Below are positions 18,096 through 27,228 of a stretch of 64,000 nucleotides of DNA, piece after piece. The notes under the pieces are model-generated. The model did no database searches and was not told where the DNA came from. It saw nothing but the letters and a program-made list of their open reading frames with translations. Made by a program: the position numbers and the translations under genes. This DNA comes from Candidatus Roseilinea sp. (GTDB lineage Bacteria > Chloroflexota > Anaerolineae > J036 > Brachytrichaceae), in the NCBI GenBank assembly GCA_026003755.1, contig BPHV01000005.1, positions 248,001 to 312,000 of the forward strand, written 5' to 3'. Positions within the stretch are counted from its first letter, which is position 1. The number at the start of each line of letters is the position of its first letter.

Positions 18096-19085
18096 ATGAA
18101 TATCCTAGCGGGTGACGTTGGCGGCACCAAGACGATCCTGGCGGTCTTTTCGTCCGCGCAGGGGATGCACGCCCCGCTCTTTGAGGCGACGTTCGTGAGC
18201 GCGAACTATCCCAATCTTGAATCCATCGTCGGGGAGTTCTTGAGCAAAACCGATTTGCGGGTTGAGCGGGCCGCCTTTGGCGTGGCCGGCCCGGTCTTGA
18301 ACGGCGTGGCGCGCATCACCAACTTGCCCTGGGTGATGGAAGAAGCGAAGCTGGCCGAGGCCTTCGGGCTATCCAGCGTGAAGCTGATCAACGATCTGGA
18401 GGCCATCGCCAACGCAGTGCCTGTGTTGGAAGCGGACGATCTTGTGTTATTGAACGACGTGCAGCCGGCGGCCGGGGGCGCCATCGGCGTGATTGCGCCG
18501 GGCACCGGCCTGGGCGAGGCATTCCTGTTGCAGGTGGACGGCCGTTACCGCGCCTTCCCTTCCGAAGGGGGCCACAACGACTTTGCGCCCAGCAATGAAC
18601 TTGAAAACGAACTGCTGCGCTACCTGCAACGCAAATTCGGCCGGGCCAGCTACGAGCGCGTATGCTCCGGCATCGGCATTCCCAACGTGTACCAATTCCT
18701 GCGCGATTGCGCGTATATCCAGGAATCGCCGTGGGTCGCCGAGCAACTGGCCGCGGCCAAGGATCCCACACCAGTGATCGTGGCCAACGCGCTGACCGAG
18801 CCGCCCGATCCATTGTGCGCGCGCGTGATGGACATCTTCACCTCCGTGCTGGCGGCCAAGGCCGGCAACCTGGCGCTGACGGTGATCGCCACCGGCGGCA
18901 TCTATCTGGGCGGCGGCATCCCCCCGCGCATCCTGCCGTTGCTGCAGCGCGAGTCGTTCATGAACACCTTCCGCTATAAAGGGCGCCTGTCGGGGCTGAT
19001 GGAGCGCATCCCGGTGCGCGTGATCATGAACAGCAAGGCCGGCTTGCTGGGTGCGGCGCGCGTGGCCGCCGGCATTGATCATTGA
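18096..19085 (+). CDS. glk: Glucokinase
   Basis: 329-residue hexokinase-fold enzyme phosphorylating glucose with ATP to glucose 6-phosphate. Seen: phosphate-1 motif LAGDVGGTKTILAVF at the N-terminus, FGVAGPVLNGVARITNLPW, catalytic region LINDLEAIANAV, phosphate-2 motif VIAPGTGLGEAFL, sugar-binding FPSEGGHNDFAP, and adenosine motif ATGGIYLGGGIPPRI. The SEGGH signature places it in the bacterial Glk (PF02685) group rather than ROK kinases. Ends 10 bp before the convergent rpe stop. No strong Shine-Dalgarno is visible before ATG 18096. Confidence 0.94.
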   Translation: MNILAGDVGGTKTILAVFSSAQGMHAPLFEATFVSANYPNLESIVGEFLSKTDLRVERAAFGVAGPVLNGVARITNLPWVMEEAKLAEAFGLSSVKLINDLEAIANAVPVLEADDLVLLNDVQPAAGGAIGVIAPGTGLGEAFLLQVDGRYRAFPSEGGHNDFAPSNELENELLRYLQRKFGRASYERVCSGIGIPNVYQFLRDCAYIQESPWVAEQLAAAKDPTPVIVANALTEPPDPLCARVMDIFTSVLAAKAGNLALTVIATGGIYLGGGIPPRILPLLQRESFMNTFRYKGRLSGLMERIPVRVIMNSKAGLLGAARVAAGIDH

Positions 19086-19095
19086 GGGGTCAGAG

Positions 19096-19764
19096 TCAAC
19101 GCTCAGAGTTGCGGCTCAGCGCCCTGCGCAGCGCAGCGATGCCTTCGGCCACGCTGTGGTTGGGCGAATACACTGCCGAGCCGACCACGGCGATGCTGGC
19201 GCCAGCATCACGCACATCGCGAATGGTGTGCACGTTCACGCCGCCGTCCACTTCCAGTTCGGCGTTTGGGTTGACCGCGTTCAGCATCTCGCGCATGCGC
19301 CGGATGCGCTGGGTCGAGCTAGGGATGTAGGCCTGTCCGCCGAAGCCGGGCTCAACCGACATGACCAGCACCAGGTCCACCAGCGGCAGTGCATCCTCGA
19401 TTGCGCTGAGCGGGGTGAGCGGGTTGAGGGCGACGCCAACTTGTAGATCGAACTTGCGCAACGCGTGGATGGTCGAGTATAGGTGCGGGCAAGCCTCCAC
19501 GTGCACGATGATGCGCTGCATGCCGGCCGATTTGTAGTCTTGAAAGAAGCGTTCCGGCGCTTGCACCATCAGGTGGGCCTCGCAAGGCAGCGATGTGCTC
19601 CGTCTCACGGCTTCGCAGATGGCCGGGCCAAACGTGATGTTAGGCACCAGGGCGCCGTCCATCACGTCGAGATGCATCCAATCGGCGCCAGCCTCCTCGG
19701 CCGCTCGAACTTGTTCGCCCAGCCGAGCGAAGTCTGCTGTGTAGATCGAGGGGGCAAGTTTCAT
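19096..19764 (-). CDS. rpe: Ribulose-phosphate 3-epimerase
   Basis: 222-residue TIM-barrel metalloenzyme that interconverts D-ribulose 5-phosphate and D-xylulose 5-phosphate in the pentose phosphate pathway. Seen: PSIYTADFARLGEQV, metal/catalytic DWMHLDVMDGALVPNITFG, EAHLMVQAPERF, LVMSVEPGFGGQAYIPS, and the phosphate-binding LEVDGGVNVHT. Metal His/Asp residues of the family are present. Its 5' flank runs directly into an IS5-type transposase remnant. Confidence 0.95.
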   Translation of the reverse strand: MKLAPSIYTADFARLGEQVRAAEEAGADWMHLDVMDGALVPNITFGPAICEAVRRSTSLPCEAHLMVQAPERFFQDYKSAGMQRIIVHVEACPHLYSTIHALRKFDLQVGVALNPLTPLSAIEDALPLVDLVLVMSVEPGFGGQAYIPSSTQRIRRMREMLNAVNPNAELEVDGGVNVHTIRDVRDAGASIAVVGSAVYSPNHSVAEGIAALRRALSRNSER

Positions 19765-19814
19765 CGGCGCGAATTGTAGGCAAAAGCCGTACTGCCTCTT
19801 TCAATGTAGGCGCG

Positions 19815-20275
19815 TTTGAAAGGTTACCATGTTGCCAAATGTGCGCATCCTTGCGCGGCGGGATGAGCGGCTTTGCCCCCGGCGAATGTTGCTGCAGGCG
19901 ATCATAGCCATCACGCCAGTCATCACTGTCATTGCCCGCCAGATGGTCAATTGGCTGCTCAATCTGGTCCAGCAACGGTTCGATCGCCTCTGTATCATGA
20001 ACATCGTCTTCGGTCAAGAGAACGGCTTCAATCTCACCGCTCTGCACGTCTACCCCCAGATGGAGTTTGCACCAGGTACGCCGCTTCGTCTGTCCATGTA
20101 TTCTGACCTTCCACTCCCCTTCACCATACACTTTCAGCCCGCTGCTGTCGATGACGATATCAAGCGCCGGCGCGCCGGCTGCGCTTCTTGACGGTCATGC
20201 GCCACTCACTATAATCCGCAAAATTGCTGAGCAGGTGGGTTGGATAGGTATAAGGCATCTTGCCGGCCGCCCGGC
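19815..20275 (-). mobile_element. IS5-family transposase remnant (internally deleted, frameshifted)
   Basis: Read on the minus strand, 20270-20175 gives an N-terminal fragment (PYTYPTHLLSNFADYSEW). From 20164 down to about 19824 the frame gives IVIDSSGLKVYGEGEWKVR, then HGQTKRRTWCKLHLGVDV, AVLLTEDDVHDTEAIEPLLD and PLIPPRKDAHIWQHGN. These are the DDE-core segments of IS5-group transposases: first Asp in IDSSG, degenerate second Asp region (DGYDRLQQ), PPRKNA box. About 100 residues are missing between the fragments, the frame is broken near 20165, and the C-terminal third with the catalytic Glu is absent. Non-functional. I see no clean terminal inverted repeats or target duplication. Confidence 0.8.
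20188..20215 (+). promoter_or_regulatory. Sigma-70-type promoter inside the IS5 remnant, facing the surface-protein gene
   Basis: TTGACG at 20188-20193 and TATAAT at 20210-20215, with a 16-bp spacer. Transcription would start near 20222 and give a leader of about 90 nt before the TTG start at 20313. It lies antisense within the transposase N-terminal fragment. Confidence 0.6.
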
Positions 20276-20312
20276 CCTTCAAGACGCCTTCTTAAGGTGA
20301 GGAGGAACCACG

Positions 20313-23300
20313 TTGTTTACCACATCCCTACTTCGTCGGCTTGCTTGCATTGCCACAGCGCTCGGCGCGTCGGCGTTGTTCGCCGGCGCTGCGCATGCCG
20401 GGACAATCACCGTTACGCTTCCCTTCGACCGCTTCGATAGCACCGCGACAACCGATTGCTCATTGCGCGAAGCGGTCCAGACGGCGAACACAAACGCAGC
20501 TTTCGCCGGCTGTACTTGGTCTGGTCCGCTGGGCGACGATACGATTGTGTTCGACTCGTCGCTGACCACCGTGACCATCTCCCAGACCGTTTCAGGCGGC
20601 AACAACGACAATGTTGACGGCGACCTGGACGTGTTCGTGGGCAACGTCAGCGGCACGCTGACGATTCGCGGGCCGATCACCCTTCAGGTGCAAGGCATAC
20701 TTGACCGCGCCGTTGATGTGCATCCCGACACCGGCGGGAGCAACGCGTCGTTTGCGCTGGAGAGTGTGGACATCACCGGCGGTGACGTGCGGCCGTGGGT
20801 GACGGCCGATAACCTGCCCCATTCCAACGCGCAATTGGCTTGCGTCAACGGCGGCGGGGCAGTGCGCGTGATTTCCGGGGTGCAGGCGGTGCTGGACGGC
20901 GTGGTGCTGCGCCAGAACGCGGCGGGCTACGCGGGCGGCGGCTTATGCGCACAGGAGAACACTAGCGTGGGCATCACCGGCTCGCAGTTGATCTCGAATG
21001 CAGTCGGGCTGAGCGGCACGCAGCAGGTAGATTACGCGCTGGGCGGCGGCGGCGTTTGGAGCGGCGGAGCGTTGGCGCTGACCAGCACCAGTGTGCTGGC
21101 CAACCGCGTGGTGTTGAGCAACGGCTTCAGCTTGGCGGACTTTGGCTTTGCCGGCGGCGGTGGTGTGGGGGTGATCACCGGCAGCTTGTCGGTGTTCGGC
21201 GGCGTCATCGCCGACAATGTGGTCACACAGACGCAGGTTGGCGAGCACGAAGCGCACGGCGGCGGTGTGCTCTTCATCCGCCTGGGTGCTCCGAAGAGCA
21301 GCGCGTTGCTGCGCGGCGTGACCATCCGAGAGAATCGGCTCGTGGGGGGGAAGGCATCCGCCGGCGCCGGCGCAGCGATCTTCAGCGGCGCCGACGTGCA
21401 AATCGCGGGAACGACAATCGTCAGGAACACTGCGAACACCGTCCAATTGGTGTCCGGCGGTGGCCTTGCGATCGGCTGGCCTGGCACCTTCAGCGGCTAC
21501 ACACCGCCCGTCGTGACGCTCAGTAATGCAGATGTGCTCACCAACAGCGCGGAGGTCAGCGCGACTTCGGTATCCGGCCAGATCACCCCGACGGTGCTGG
21601 GTGCCGGCGCGTTCTTCGGCGAGGGTGTGGTGTTCGCTGTATCGAGCGCGAACGTGAACGACAACGTCGGGCGCTACGTGGGCGGCTCCGTCACCAATAC
21701 GAACGGCGTTGGCGGTGGCCTGAGCGCGCTTCACAACGGCTCAATCACAAACAGCCAATTTCTGGCCAACCAACTGCGCAACTTTTACTTCGTCGGCGGC
21801 GTAGGCGCGCATCTGAAAGGGACAGCAAATGTAGTGCGCATGAATGCGAGCGACAACATCGGCGCGTCCTCGTTAGCGACGGGTGCCGGCAGCCTCGGCG
21901 GCGGCATTTATGTGGACGGCGGAGCGCTGGTGACGTTGTCCGATTCGTTGTTCAGCTCCAACGTGGTGACCGGCCAGCGTTACAGCAGCGCTCTGTTCGG
22001 CTTCGCAGCGGGTGGCGGCCTTGGGGTGGATGGCGCGCTCTTCATCACCGACACCATAGTAACGTCCAACACAGCCCGGAGCGGCGGCGGCTTTGCAAGC
22101 GCAGGTCTGGTGCGCGCTAAGCAAATCACTGTGACAAACAACGTGGCCACAGACCCTGACTGGACGAATGAGTTCGCTCAGGGCGGCGCCTGGGCAAACA
22201 GCGGGACGGTGTTTGTGGAGGACAGCCTGATCGCCAGCAATGTGGTCTCTCGACCACAAGATAGCGGCCAAGGCGGCGCAATTGTCAACTACGGCGGCGC
22301 GTTCCATGTGCTGAGCAGCACCATCCGGGATAACGGGGTGTTCGCTCAGTGGTTTGCCAGCGGCGGAGCAGCGGCCGTGACGGGCGGCACGATGTGGCTC
22401 ACCAACACGCGAGTGCTTTCCAATACCTCCCAGGCATCTTCAAACCCAGCCTACGTGGGCGGCATCAACGTTGGGGGATCAGCGCTGCTGTATGCGACGG
22501 ATGCCGAGATAGCCTTCAACGAAGCGCGGGGTAATAGCAATTCTGGCGGCGGCGGGATCGGTAACAGCGGCGACGCGCGCATCACCCGTGCGAACATCCA
22601 CAACAACCGAGTGATTGACTACACTACGCTGCAGCCCACAGGCGCCGGCGCAGGTGTGAGCAATGGCGGCGACCTGCAAATCAGCCACTCGTCTATTTAC
22701 AACAACGCCGCCGGCTATGCGTCGGGCGTCAATAACTACGGGACGCCGACGGTGCACATCGTCAACACCACAATAAGCAGCAACGGGCCGAGCAGCTCGA
22801 CGACCGCACAGGGGATCGCGGTCACCGGCACGGCCTATCTCACCCACACCACAGTTGCGTCGAACACCGGCATCGGGCTGGTGAATCAGGGCACAGCCGG
22901 CTTCTTTGCCGTGCTGGCGGCTTACAACACCGCCGGCGACTGCGCGAACTGGGGTGGGTCTGCCACGTCGCAGTTCTCCTCGATGTCCAGCGACGCCTCG
23001 TGTGCAGCATTCGGCTTCACCTACACAAGCACCGATCCGCTGCTGCAGCCGCTTGCGCTGAATGGTGGCAGCACGTGGAACCATGAGCTGCCAATCGGCA
23101 GCCCGGCGCTGAGCAAGGTGAGCCCCTGCGGCGTGGGCGACGACCAGCGCAGCGTGAGCCGTCCGGCGCTGTGCGACATCGGCGCGTTCGAGCGCTTGGA
23201 GACGGTGAGCCTGGACCTGGGCAAGATAGGCGCTGGGAGCATAGCAACGGCGGGTGTGCCGTTCACCTATACGCTGATCATCACAAACTCTGGCCCCGAC

Positions 23301-24350
23301 TTCGCCACGAACGTAGTGGTGACGGATACGCTGAGCGGCGGGGCGACCTTCGGCGGCGTGATCGGCTCGAGCAACCCGGCTAGCTTGACGTCCAGCTTGT
23401 CCGGCGCGAGCGCGACGTTCACAGTGAGCGTGCTCCCAGCGAACAGTGTGTTCGTGATCACTTATACGGTGCAGCCGCCGGTGAACGGTGGGGTGTTCAG
23501 CAACACGGCCAGCATCGCGGCTGTGGACCAGAACAGCAGCGGCAGCCCGACGGCGGGCGGCGGAGATGTGACGGCAAGCGCGAATGCGGACTTGGAGATC
23601 AGCAAGGTGGCCGATCCAGCGACTGTGTTGCCGGGCGGGGTGATCACCTACACGCTGGTGGTGACGAACAACGGGCCGAGCACGGCGCAGGCTGTGACGG
23701 TAACGGACCAGATCAGCGGCGGCACGCTGGGTGGCCTGGTGGCGACGAGCAGCGGCGTGAACTTCGTCATCAGCGGGAACATGCTGACTTTCACAGTGCC
23801 GACCCTCAACGCGGGCGAGGTGGTGACGATGGTGTACACAGCGACAGCTCCGGCGGCAGGCGTGGTGACGAACACGGCGACTGTGGCGTCGGCGACGTAT
23901 GATGACAACCCCGGCAACAACACACCGCCCGGCGGTGGGACCAGCACACTGGTCGGTCAAGCCGTGCTGGATGTCTCTAAGGTGCAGACCTACACGCTGG
24001 GCGTGGGTGGGCGCGTGCAATACTACGGCCTGGTGACCTACACGATTACTATCACCAACAGCGGGAACGTGACGGCAACCAACGTTGTGCTGACCGACGC
24101 GCTGAGCGCCCACCTGAGCTACGTCTCTGGCTGCTCGTTCACGGCGCCAAACGTGCTGTGCAGCCTCGGCAATCTGGCGCCTGGGGGCACGACCCAGGTG
24201 ACCATTGTCGCGCGGGCTACGAAGCCCGGGGCGGTGATCACCAACAGCGCCGTGGCAAGCGCGGATAATGCAACGCCAGCCACCAGCAACACCGTGTCCG
24301 CGCAGGTAGAGTATCGCGTCTGGATGCCGATCGTGCGCAAACAACCGTGA
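20313..24350 (+). CDS. Giant secreted surface protein: beta-helix, choice-of-anchor Q and three DUF11 repeats
   Basis: 1345 residues. Start is TTG 20313, supported by GAGGAGGAACC just upstream and an immediate signal peptide (LRRLACIATALGASALFAG, cleavage after AHA29). The N-terminus has the DCSLREAVQTANTN motif of CSLREA-type surface proteins. Residues about 60-960 are a long right-handed beta-helix (many GGG and S/N/T-rich rungs). A choice-of-anchor Q segment (LALNGGSTWNHELPIGSPAL) lies near 915-935. Three DUF11 domains start near 968, 1093 and 1216 (VPFTYTLIITNSGPDFATNV; VITYTLVVTNNGPSTAQAV; VTYTITITNSGNVTATNVV). It ends in YRVWMPIVRKQP, a tail often seen on Chloroflexota exported proteins, possibly an anchoring or sorting signal. 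Likely adhesin or sheath protein; function not shown. Confidence 0.88.
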   Translation: MFTTSLLRRLACIATALGASALFAGAAHAGTITVTLPFDRFDSTATTDCSLREAVQTANTNAAFAGCTWSGPLGDDTIVFDSSLTTVTISQTVSGGNNDNVDGDLDVFVGNVSGTLTIRGPITLQVQGILDRAVDVHPDTGGSNASFALESVDITGGDVRPWVTADNLPHSNAQLACVNGGGAVRVISGVQAVLDGVVLRQNAAGYAGGGLCAQENTSVGITGSQLISNAVGLSGTQQVDYALGGGGVWSGGALALTSTSVLANRVVLSNGFSLADFGFAGGGGVGVITGSLSVFGGVIADNVVTQTQVGEHEAHGGGVLFIRLGAPKSSALLRGVTIRENRLVGGKASAGAGAAIFSGADVQIAGTTIVRNTANTVQLVSGGGLAIGWPGTFSGYTPPVVTLSNADVLTNSAEVSATSVSGQITPTVLGAGAFFGEGVVFAVSSANVNDNVGRYVGGSVTNTNGVGGGLSALHNGSITNSQFLANQLRNFYFVGGVGAHLKGTANVVRMNASDNIGASSLATGAGSLGGGIYVDGGALVTLSDSLFSSNVVTGQRYSSALFGFAAGGGLGVDGALFITDTIVTSNTARSGGGFASAGLVRAKQITVTNNVATDPDWTNEFAQGGAWANSGTVFVEDSLIASNVVSRPQDSGQGGAIVNYGGAFHVLSSTIRDNGVFAQWFASGGAAAVTGGTMWLTNTRVLSNTSQASSNPAYVGGINVGGSALLYATDAEIAFNEARGNSNSGGGGIGNSGDARITRANIHNNRVIDYTTLQPTGAGAGVSNGGDLQISHSSIYNNAAGYASGVNNYGTPTVHIVNTTISSNGPSSSTTAQGIAVTGTAYLTHTTVASNTGIGLVNQGTAGFFAVLAAYNTAGDCANWGGSATSQFSSMSSDASCAAFGFTYTSTDPLLQPLALNGGSTWNHELPIGSPALSKVSPCGVGDDQRSVSRPALCDIGAFERLETVSLDLGKIGAGSIATAGVPFTYTLIITNSGPDFATNVVVTDTLSGGATFGGVIGSSNPASLTSSLSGASATFTVSVLPANSVFVITYTVQPPVNGGVFSNTASIAAVDQNSSGSPTAGGGDVTASANADLEISKVADPATVLPGGVITYTLVVTNNGPSTAQAVTVTDQISGGTLGGLVATSSGVNFVISGNMLTFTVPTLNAGEVVTMVYTATAPAAGVVTNTATVASATYDDNPGNNTPPGGGTSTLVGQAVLDVSKVQTYTLGVGGRVQYYGLVTYTITITNSGNVTATNVVLTDALSAHLSYVSGCSFTAPNVLCSLGNLAPGGTTQVTIVARATKPGAVITNSAVASADNATPATSNTVSAQVEYRVWMPIVRKQP

Positions 24351-24375
24351 TGTGGTGCGCCGGGTTGAGGTAGAG

Positions 24376-24416
24376 AAGGGTTGTGCTTGGCCTCTGGCCA
24401 GGCACAGCCCTTTTGT
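24376..24416 (+). terminator. Strong Rho-independent terminator after the surface-protein gene
   Basis: Seventeen-base arms at 24376-24392 and 24396-24412 pair fully (two G-U wobbles) around a TCT loop and run into TTTTGTGCTT. It lies 25 bp after the surface-protein stop and just upstream of the GH5 gene, so the two are separate transcripts. Confidence 0.85.
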
Positions 24417-24431
24417 GCTTGAGGTGTTTCT

Positions 24432-25592
24432 ATGGTAAAAACAAATGCGATGATGAAGCGTTGGTGGGCTTTGTTCTGCGTCGTTGCGCTTAGCGCGTGC
24501 AACCCGTCGTCGCCGACGCCGTCCCCTTCCCCCTCCCCGTCCCCGCGAGCAGCGACGCCGACCCCGGCGCCCATTAGGACAGCGCCGACCGCAATTCCTA
24601 CGGTGCCCGACGACCAGTTTCCTGCGTTTGTTGTGCCAGGCCGCAAGTTTGCGCCCATAGACCCTTTTGAACAGGCTAAGCGCCTAGGTCGTGGCGTGAA
24701 CTTCGCCAACGCGCTGGAAGCCCCTAACGAAGGCGACTGGGGCGTCGTGTTGCGCGAAGAATACTTTGCTTTTGTTCGCGAGCTCGGCTTCGACACGGTG
24801 CGCGTGCCCATCCGCTGGTCGGCGCACGCCCTGCGCGAGCCGCCCTATTCCATCTCTCCCAAATTTTTTGAGCGCGTGGACTGGGTGATCAAAAATGCAT
24901 TGGCGCAAGACCTGAATGTGGTCATCAACGTCCATCACTACGAAGAGCTTTTCGAGGACGTACAAGGGGAGCGCGAGCGATTTCTAGCCTTGTGGAACCA
25001 GATCGCGCGGCGCTATCGCAAGTTGCCGGCGGAAGTGGTGTTTGAGGTGTTGAACGAGCCTCATGGCAAACTGACCCCCGGACTGTGGCAACGCCTCTTT
25101 GAAGAAGCGTTGACCGTCATCCGCAGCACGAACCCACAGCGCAACGTCGTCTTCACCGGCGCCAATTGGGGCACCCTCAACGCCTTGCTCGGTTCGAAGC
25201 CGCCGGCTGACCCGCACCTGATCGCCACATTCCATTATTACGAGCCGATAGCATTCACCCACCAGGGCGCAGAGTGGACGGAGGGCAGCAACGCCTGGAT
25301 CGGCACGAAGTGGCTTGGCACCGGGACCCAAAGAGCCCAGGTCGAGTTCGACTTCGACCGCGTGGTGCGCTGGGCCGAAGCCAACAAGGTTCCCCTCTGG
25401 ATGGGCGAGTTTGGCGCCTATGGTCGCTATGCCGACCTCGAGTCGCGCGTCCGCTGGACGGAGCACGTCGCCCGCACGGCCGAGGCGCGCGGCATTAGCT
25501 GGGCATATTGGGAATTCGGCAGCGGTTTCGGCTTTTACGACATTGCCAATCGACAATGGTCGGAACCGCTGATCAAGGCGCTGCTCCCTTAA
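24432..25592 (+). CDS. Glycoside hydrolase family 5 lipoprotein (endoglucanase-like)
   Basis: 386 residues; GAGGTG lies 6 bp before ATG 24432. Lipoprotein signal peptide with lipobox ALSAC (Cys near 23), then a Ser/Pro-Thr/Pro linker to about residue 60. The GH5 (beta/alpha)8 domain follows: GRGVNFANALEAP, FDTVRVPIRWSAH, VVINVHHYEELF, acid/base Glu209 in EVLNEPHGKL, IATFHYYEP, nucleophile Glu326 in LWMGEFGAYGR, and SWAYWEFGSGFGFYD. It should cleave beta-1,4 (or related) glucans/mannans at the cell surface. Exact substrate is not readable. Preceded by a strong terminator, so independently transcribed. Confidence 0.92.
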   Translation: MVKTNAMMKRWWALFCVVALSACNPSSPTPSPSPSPSPRAATPTPAPIRTAPTAIPTVPDDQFPAFVVPGRKFAPIDPFEQAKRLGRGVNFANALEAPNEGDWGVVLREEYFAFVRELGFDTVRVPIRWSAHALREPPYSISPKFFERVDWVIKNALAQDLNVVINVHHYEELFEDVQGERERFLALWNQIARRYRKLPAEVVFEVLNEPHGKLTPGLWQRLFEEALTVIRSTNPQRNVVFTGANWGTLNALLGSKPPADPHLIATFHYYEPIAFTHQGAEWTEGSNAWIGTKWLGTGTQRAQVEFDFDRVVRWAEANKVPLWMGEFGAYGRYADLESRVRWTEHVARTAEARGISWAYWEFGSGFGFYDIANRQWSEPLIKALLP

Positions 25593-25671
25593 AAAGCCTG
25601 TGTCTGCTGCGCTCAGCGAGCCTGTGCGCGTCATACTTCCTTTTGCTTGCGCTAAACCAGAAGGGAAGTGC

Positions 25672-25704
25672 ACCCGCCTGTAGGCCATGCGCCTACAGGC
25701 GGGT
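25672..25704. terminator. Perfect 14-bp hairpin between the GH5 and amt genes
   Basis: ACCCGCCTGTAGGC (25672-25685) and its exact complement GCCTACAGGCGGGT (25691-25704) around a 5-nt loop. It sits between the convergent GH5 and amt genes, so it is a likely bidirectional terminator, although neither side has a clean T-run. Confidence 0.55.
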
Positions 25705-25731
25705 ATATGTTTCTGGAGCTGGGCGCCGTGT

Positions 25732-27228
25732 TCACTTGCCCGCCGTAGCCGGGGCTGTGCCCGAACGGTAAATGCTCGTGGCCGGGCTGGGCGCGCCAGG
25801 CGTGAAGTCCACATCCTGTGGATAGGCAATGGCGCCGTGCTCCATCGCGTCTAGGCCTTGGATCTCCTCCTCGGCGCTGACGCGCAGGCCGATGGTCTTC
25901 TTGATGGCGAAGAACAGCACGCCGGCCGTCGCAGCCGTCCAGACGCCACAGGCGATCACGCCGATGAGCTGAATGATGAGCTGGCCCAGCCCGCCGCCGT
26001 GGAACAGGCCAGTCACACCGCCAAGCGAGGCGAATAGCCCGATCGCCAGCGTGCCCCATGCGCCGCACACGAGGTGCACAGGGATGGCACCCACGGGGTC
26101 ATCAATCTTCAGCGTCTCCAGCACGCGGCCGAAGACCATCACCAGGACGCCGCCCACCGCGCCGATGATGATCGCGTCGAGTGGGGTGACGAAGGCGCAC
26201 GGCGCGGTAATGGCCACCAGGCCGGCCAATACGCCGTTGAACGCCGCGCCCACGTTAGCCTTCTTCGAGGTGATGTAGCCGTAAATCACCGCCGCTGCTG
26301 CGCCGGCTGCCGCAGCCAGGTTGGTGTTCGCGGCTACCAGGGCGACCGCGTCCGCGTTGCTGCCGGCTATGGCGAGCTGGCTGCCGGGGTTGAAGCCGAA
26401 CCAGCCAAGCCAGAGGATGAACACGCCCAGGCCGAACAGCGTGACCGAGTGGCCGGGGATGGCGTTGGGTGAACCATCGCGGTTGAAGCGGCCCAGCCGT
26501 GGCCCCAGCGCCAACGTGCCCATCAGGGCCGCCCAACCGCCCACGCTGTGCACCACCGTCGAGCCAGCAAAGTCGCGGAAGCCGCCGCCTGGCACCAGGC
26601 CGGTTGTATCACCCAGCGTCCACAGCCAACCGGTGCCCCATACCCAATGGCCGAAGATCGGATAGATGATGGCCGAGATCACGATGCTATAGATCAGGTA
26701 GGCGCTGAACTTGGTGCGCTCGGCCATCGCGCCGGAGACGATGGTGGCCGCCGTCCCGGCGAAGACAAGCTGAAATAGCCAGAAAGCGAGCATCGGCACG
26801 TTGCCAATGTCGTCGCCGGTCGCGCCCAGGAAGAAATTGCTCGTGCCGAAGAGGCCACTGCTTACCGCGCCGAACATCAGGCCGTAGCCGATGGCCCAAT
26901 AAGCCAAGCTGCCCATCACGAAGTCCATTAAGTTTTTCATCATGATGTTGCTAGCATTCTTGGCGCGGGTGAGGCCAGCCTCGACCAAAGCAAAGCCCGT
27001 CTGCATGAAGAAGACGAGGAACGCCGCGACAAGCACCCACATTGTGTCCACACCGCGCAGCACTTCGGCGGTGGGGTCGGCATCCTGCGCCCAGACAAGT
27101 CGGCTGCCGACGAGAAAGGTGAGCGCAGCCGCCACAGAGCCGATCATGCGCAGGCCCCAATACTTTAGCCGACTGTTCATAGGTCGCATCGAAAGCTGCT
27201 TGGTCGTTGCGGTCATCGTATGCATCAT
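25732..27228 (-). CDS. amt: Ammonium transporter, Amt family
   Basis: 498-residue inner-membrane channel for ammonium/ammonia. AAGGAGG precedes the ATG by 9 bases. An N-terminal signal-like helix ending VWAQDADP is followed by 11 membrane segments with family signatures: FMQTGFALVEAGLTRAKNAS, FQLVFAGTAATIVSGAMAER, DFAGSTVVHSVGGWAALMG, GWFGFNPGSQLA, and ITAPCAFVTPLDAIIIGAVG. The C-terminal tail (LRVSAEEEIQGLDAMEHG) is the regulatory helix that contacts GlnK in other bacteria. No glnK neighbour is present here. Longer than most Amt (400-460) because of the N-terminal extension and tail. Upstream DNA is rich in hairpins. Confidence 0.95.
   Translation of the reverse strand: MMHTMTATTKQLSMRPMNSRLKYWGLRMIGSVAAALTFLVGSRLVWAQDADPTAEVLRGVDTMWVLVAAFLVFFMQTGFALVEAGLTRAKNASNIMMKNLMDFVMGSLAYWAIGYGLMFGAVSSGLFGTSNFFLGATGDDIGNVPMLAFWLFQLVFAGTAATIVSGAMAERTKFSAYLIYSIVISAIIYPIFGHWVWGTGWLWTLGDTTGLVPGGGFRDFAGSTVVHSVGGWAALMGTLALGPRLGRFNRDGSPNAIPGHSVTLFGLGVFILWLGWFGFNPGSQLAIAGSNADAVALVAANTNLAAAAGAAAAVIYGYITSKKANVGAAFNGVLAGLVAITAPCAFVTPLDAIIIGAVGGVLVMVFGRVLETLKIDDPVGAIPVHLVCGAWGTLAIGLFASLGGVTGLFHGGGLGQLIIQLIGVIACGVWTAATAGVLFFAIKKTIGLRVSAEEEIQGLDAMEHGAIAYPQDVDFTPGAPSPATSIYRSGTAPATAGK

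Noticed and set aside
22479-24344. 621-codon minus-strand open frame opposite the surface protein
   Set aside because: Antisense shadow of the repetitive, GC-rich surface-protein gene; His/Arg-rich and without any domain, signal or ribosome site.
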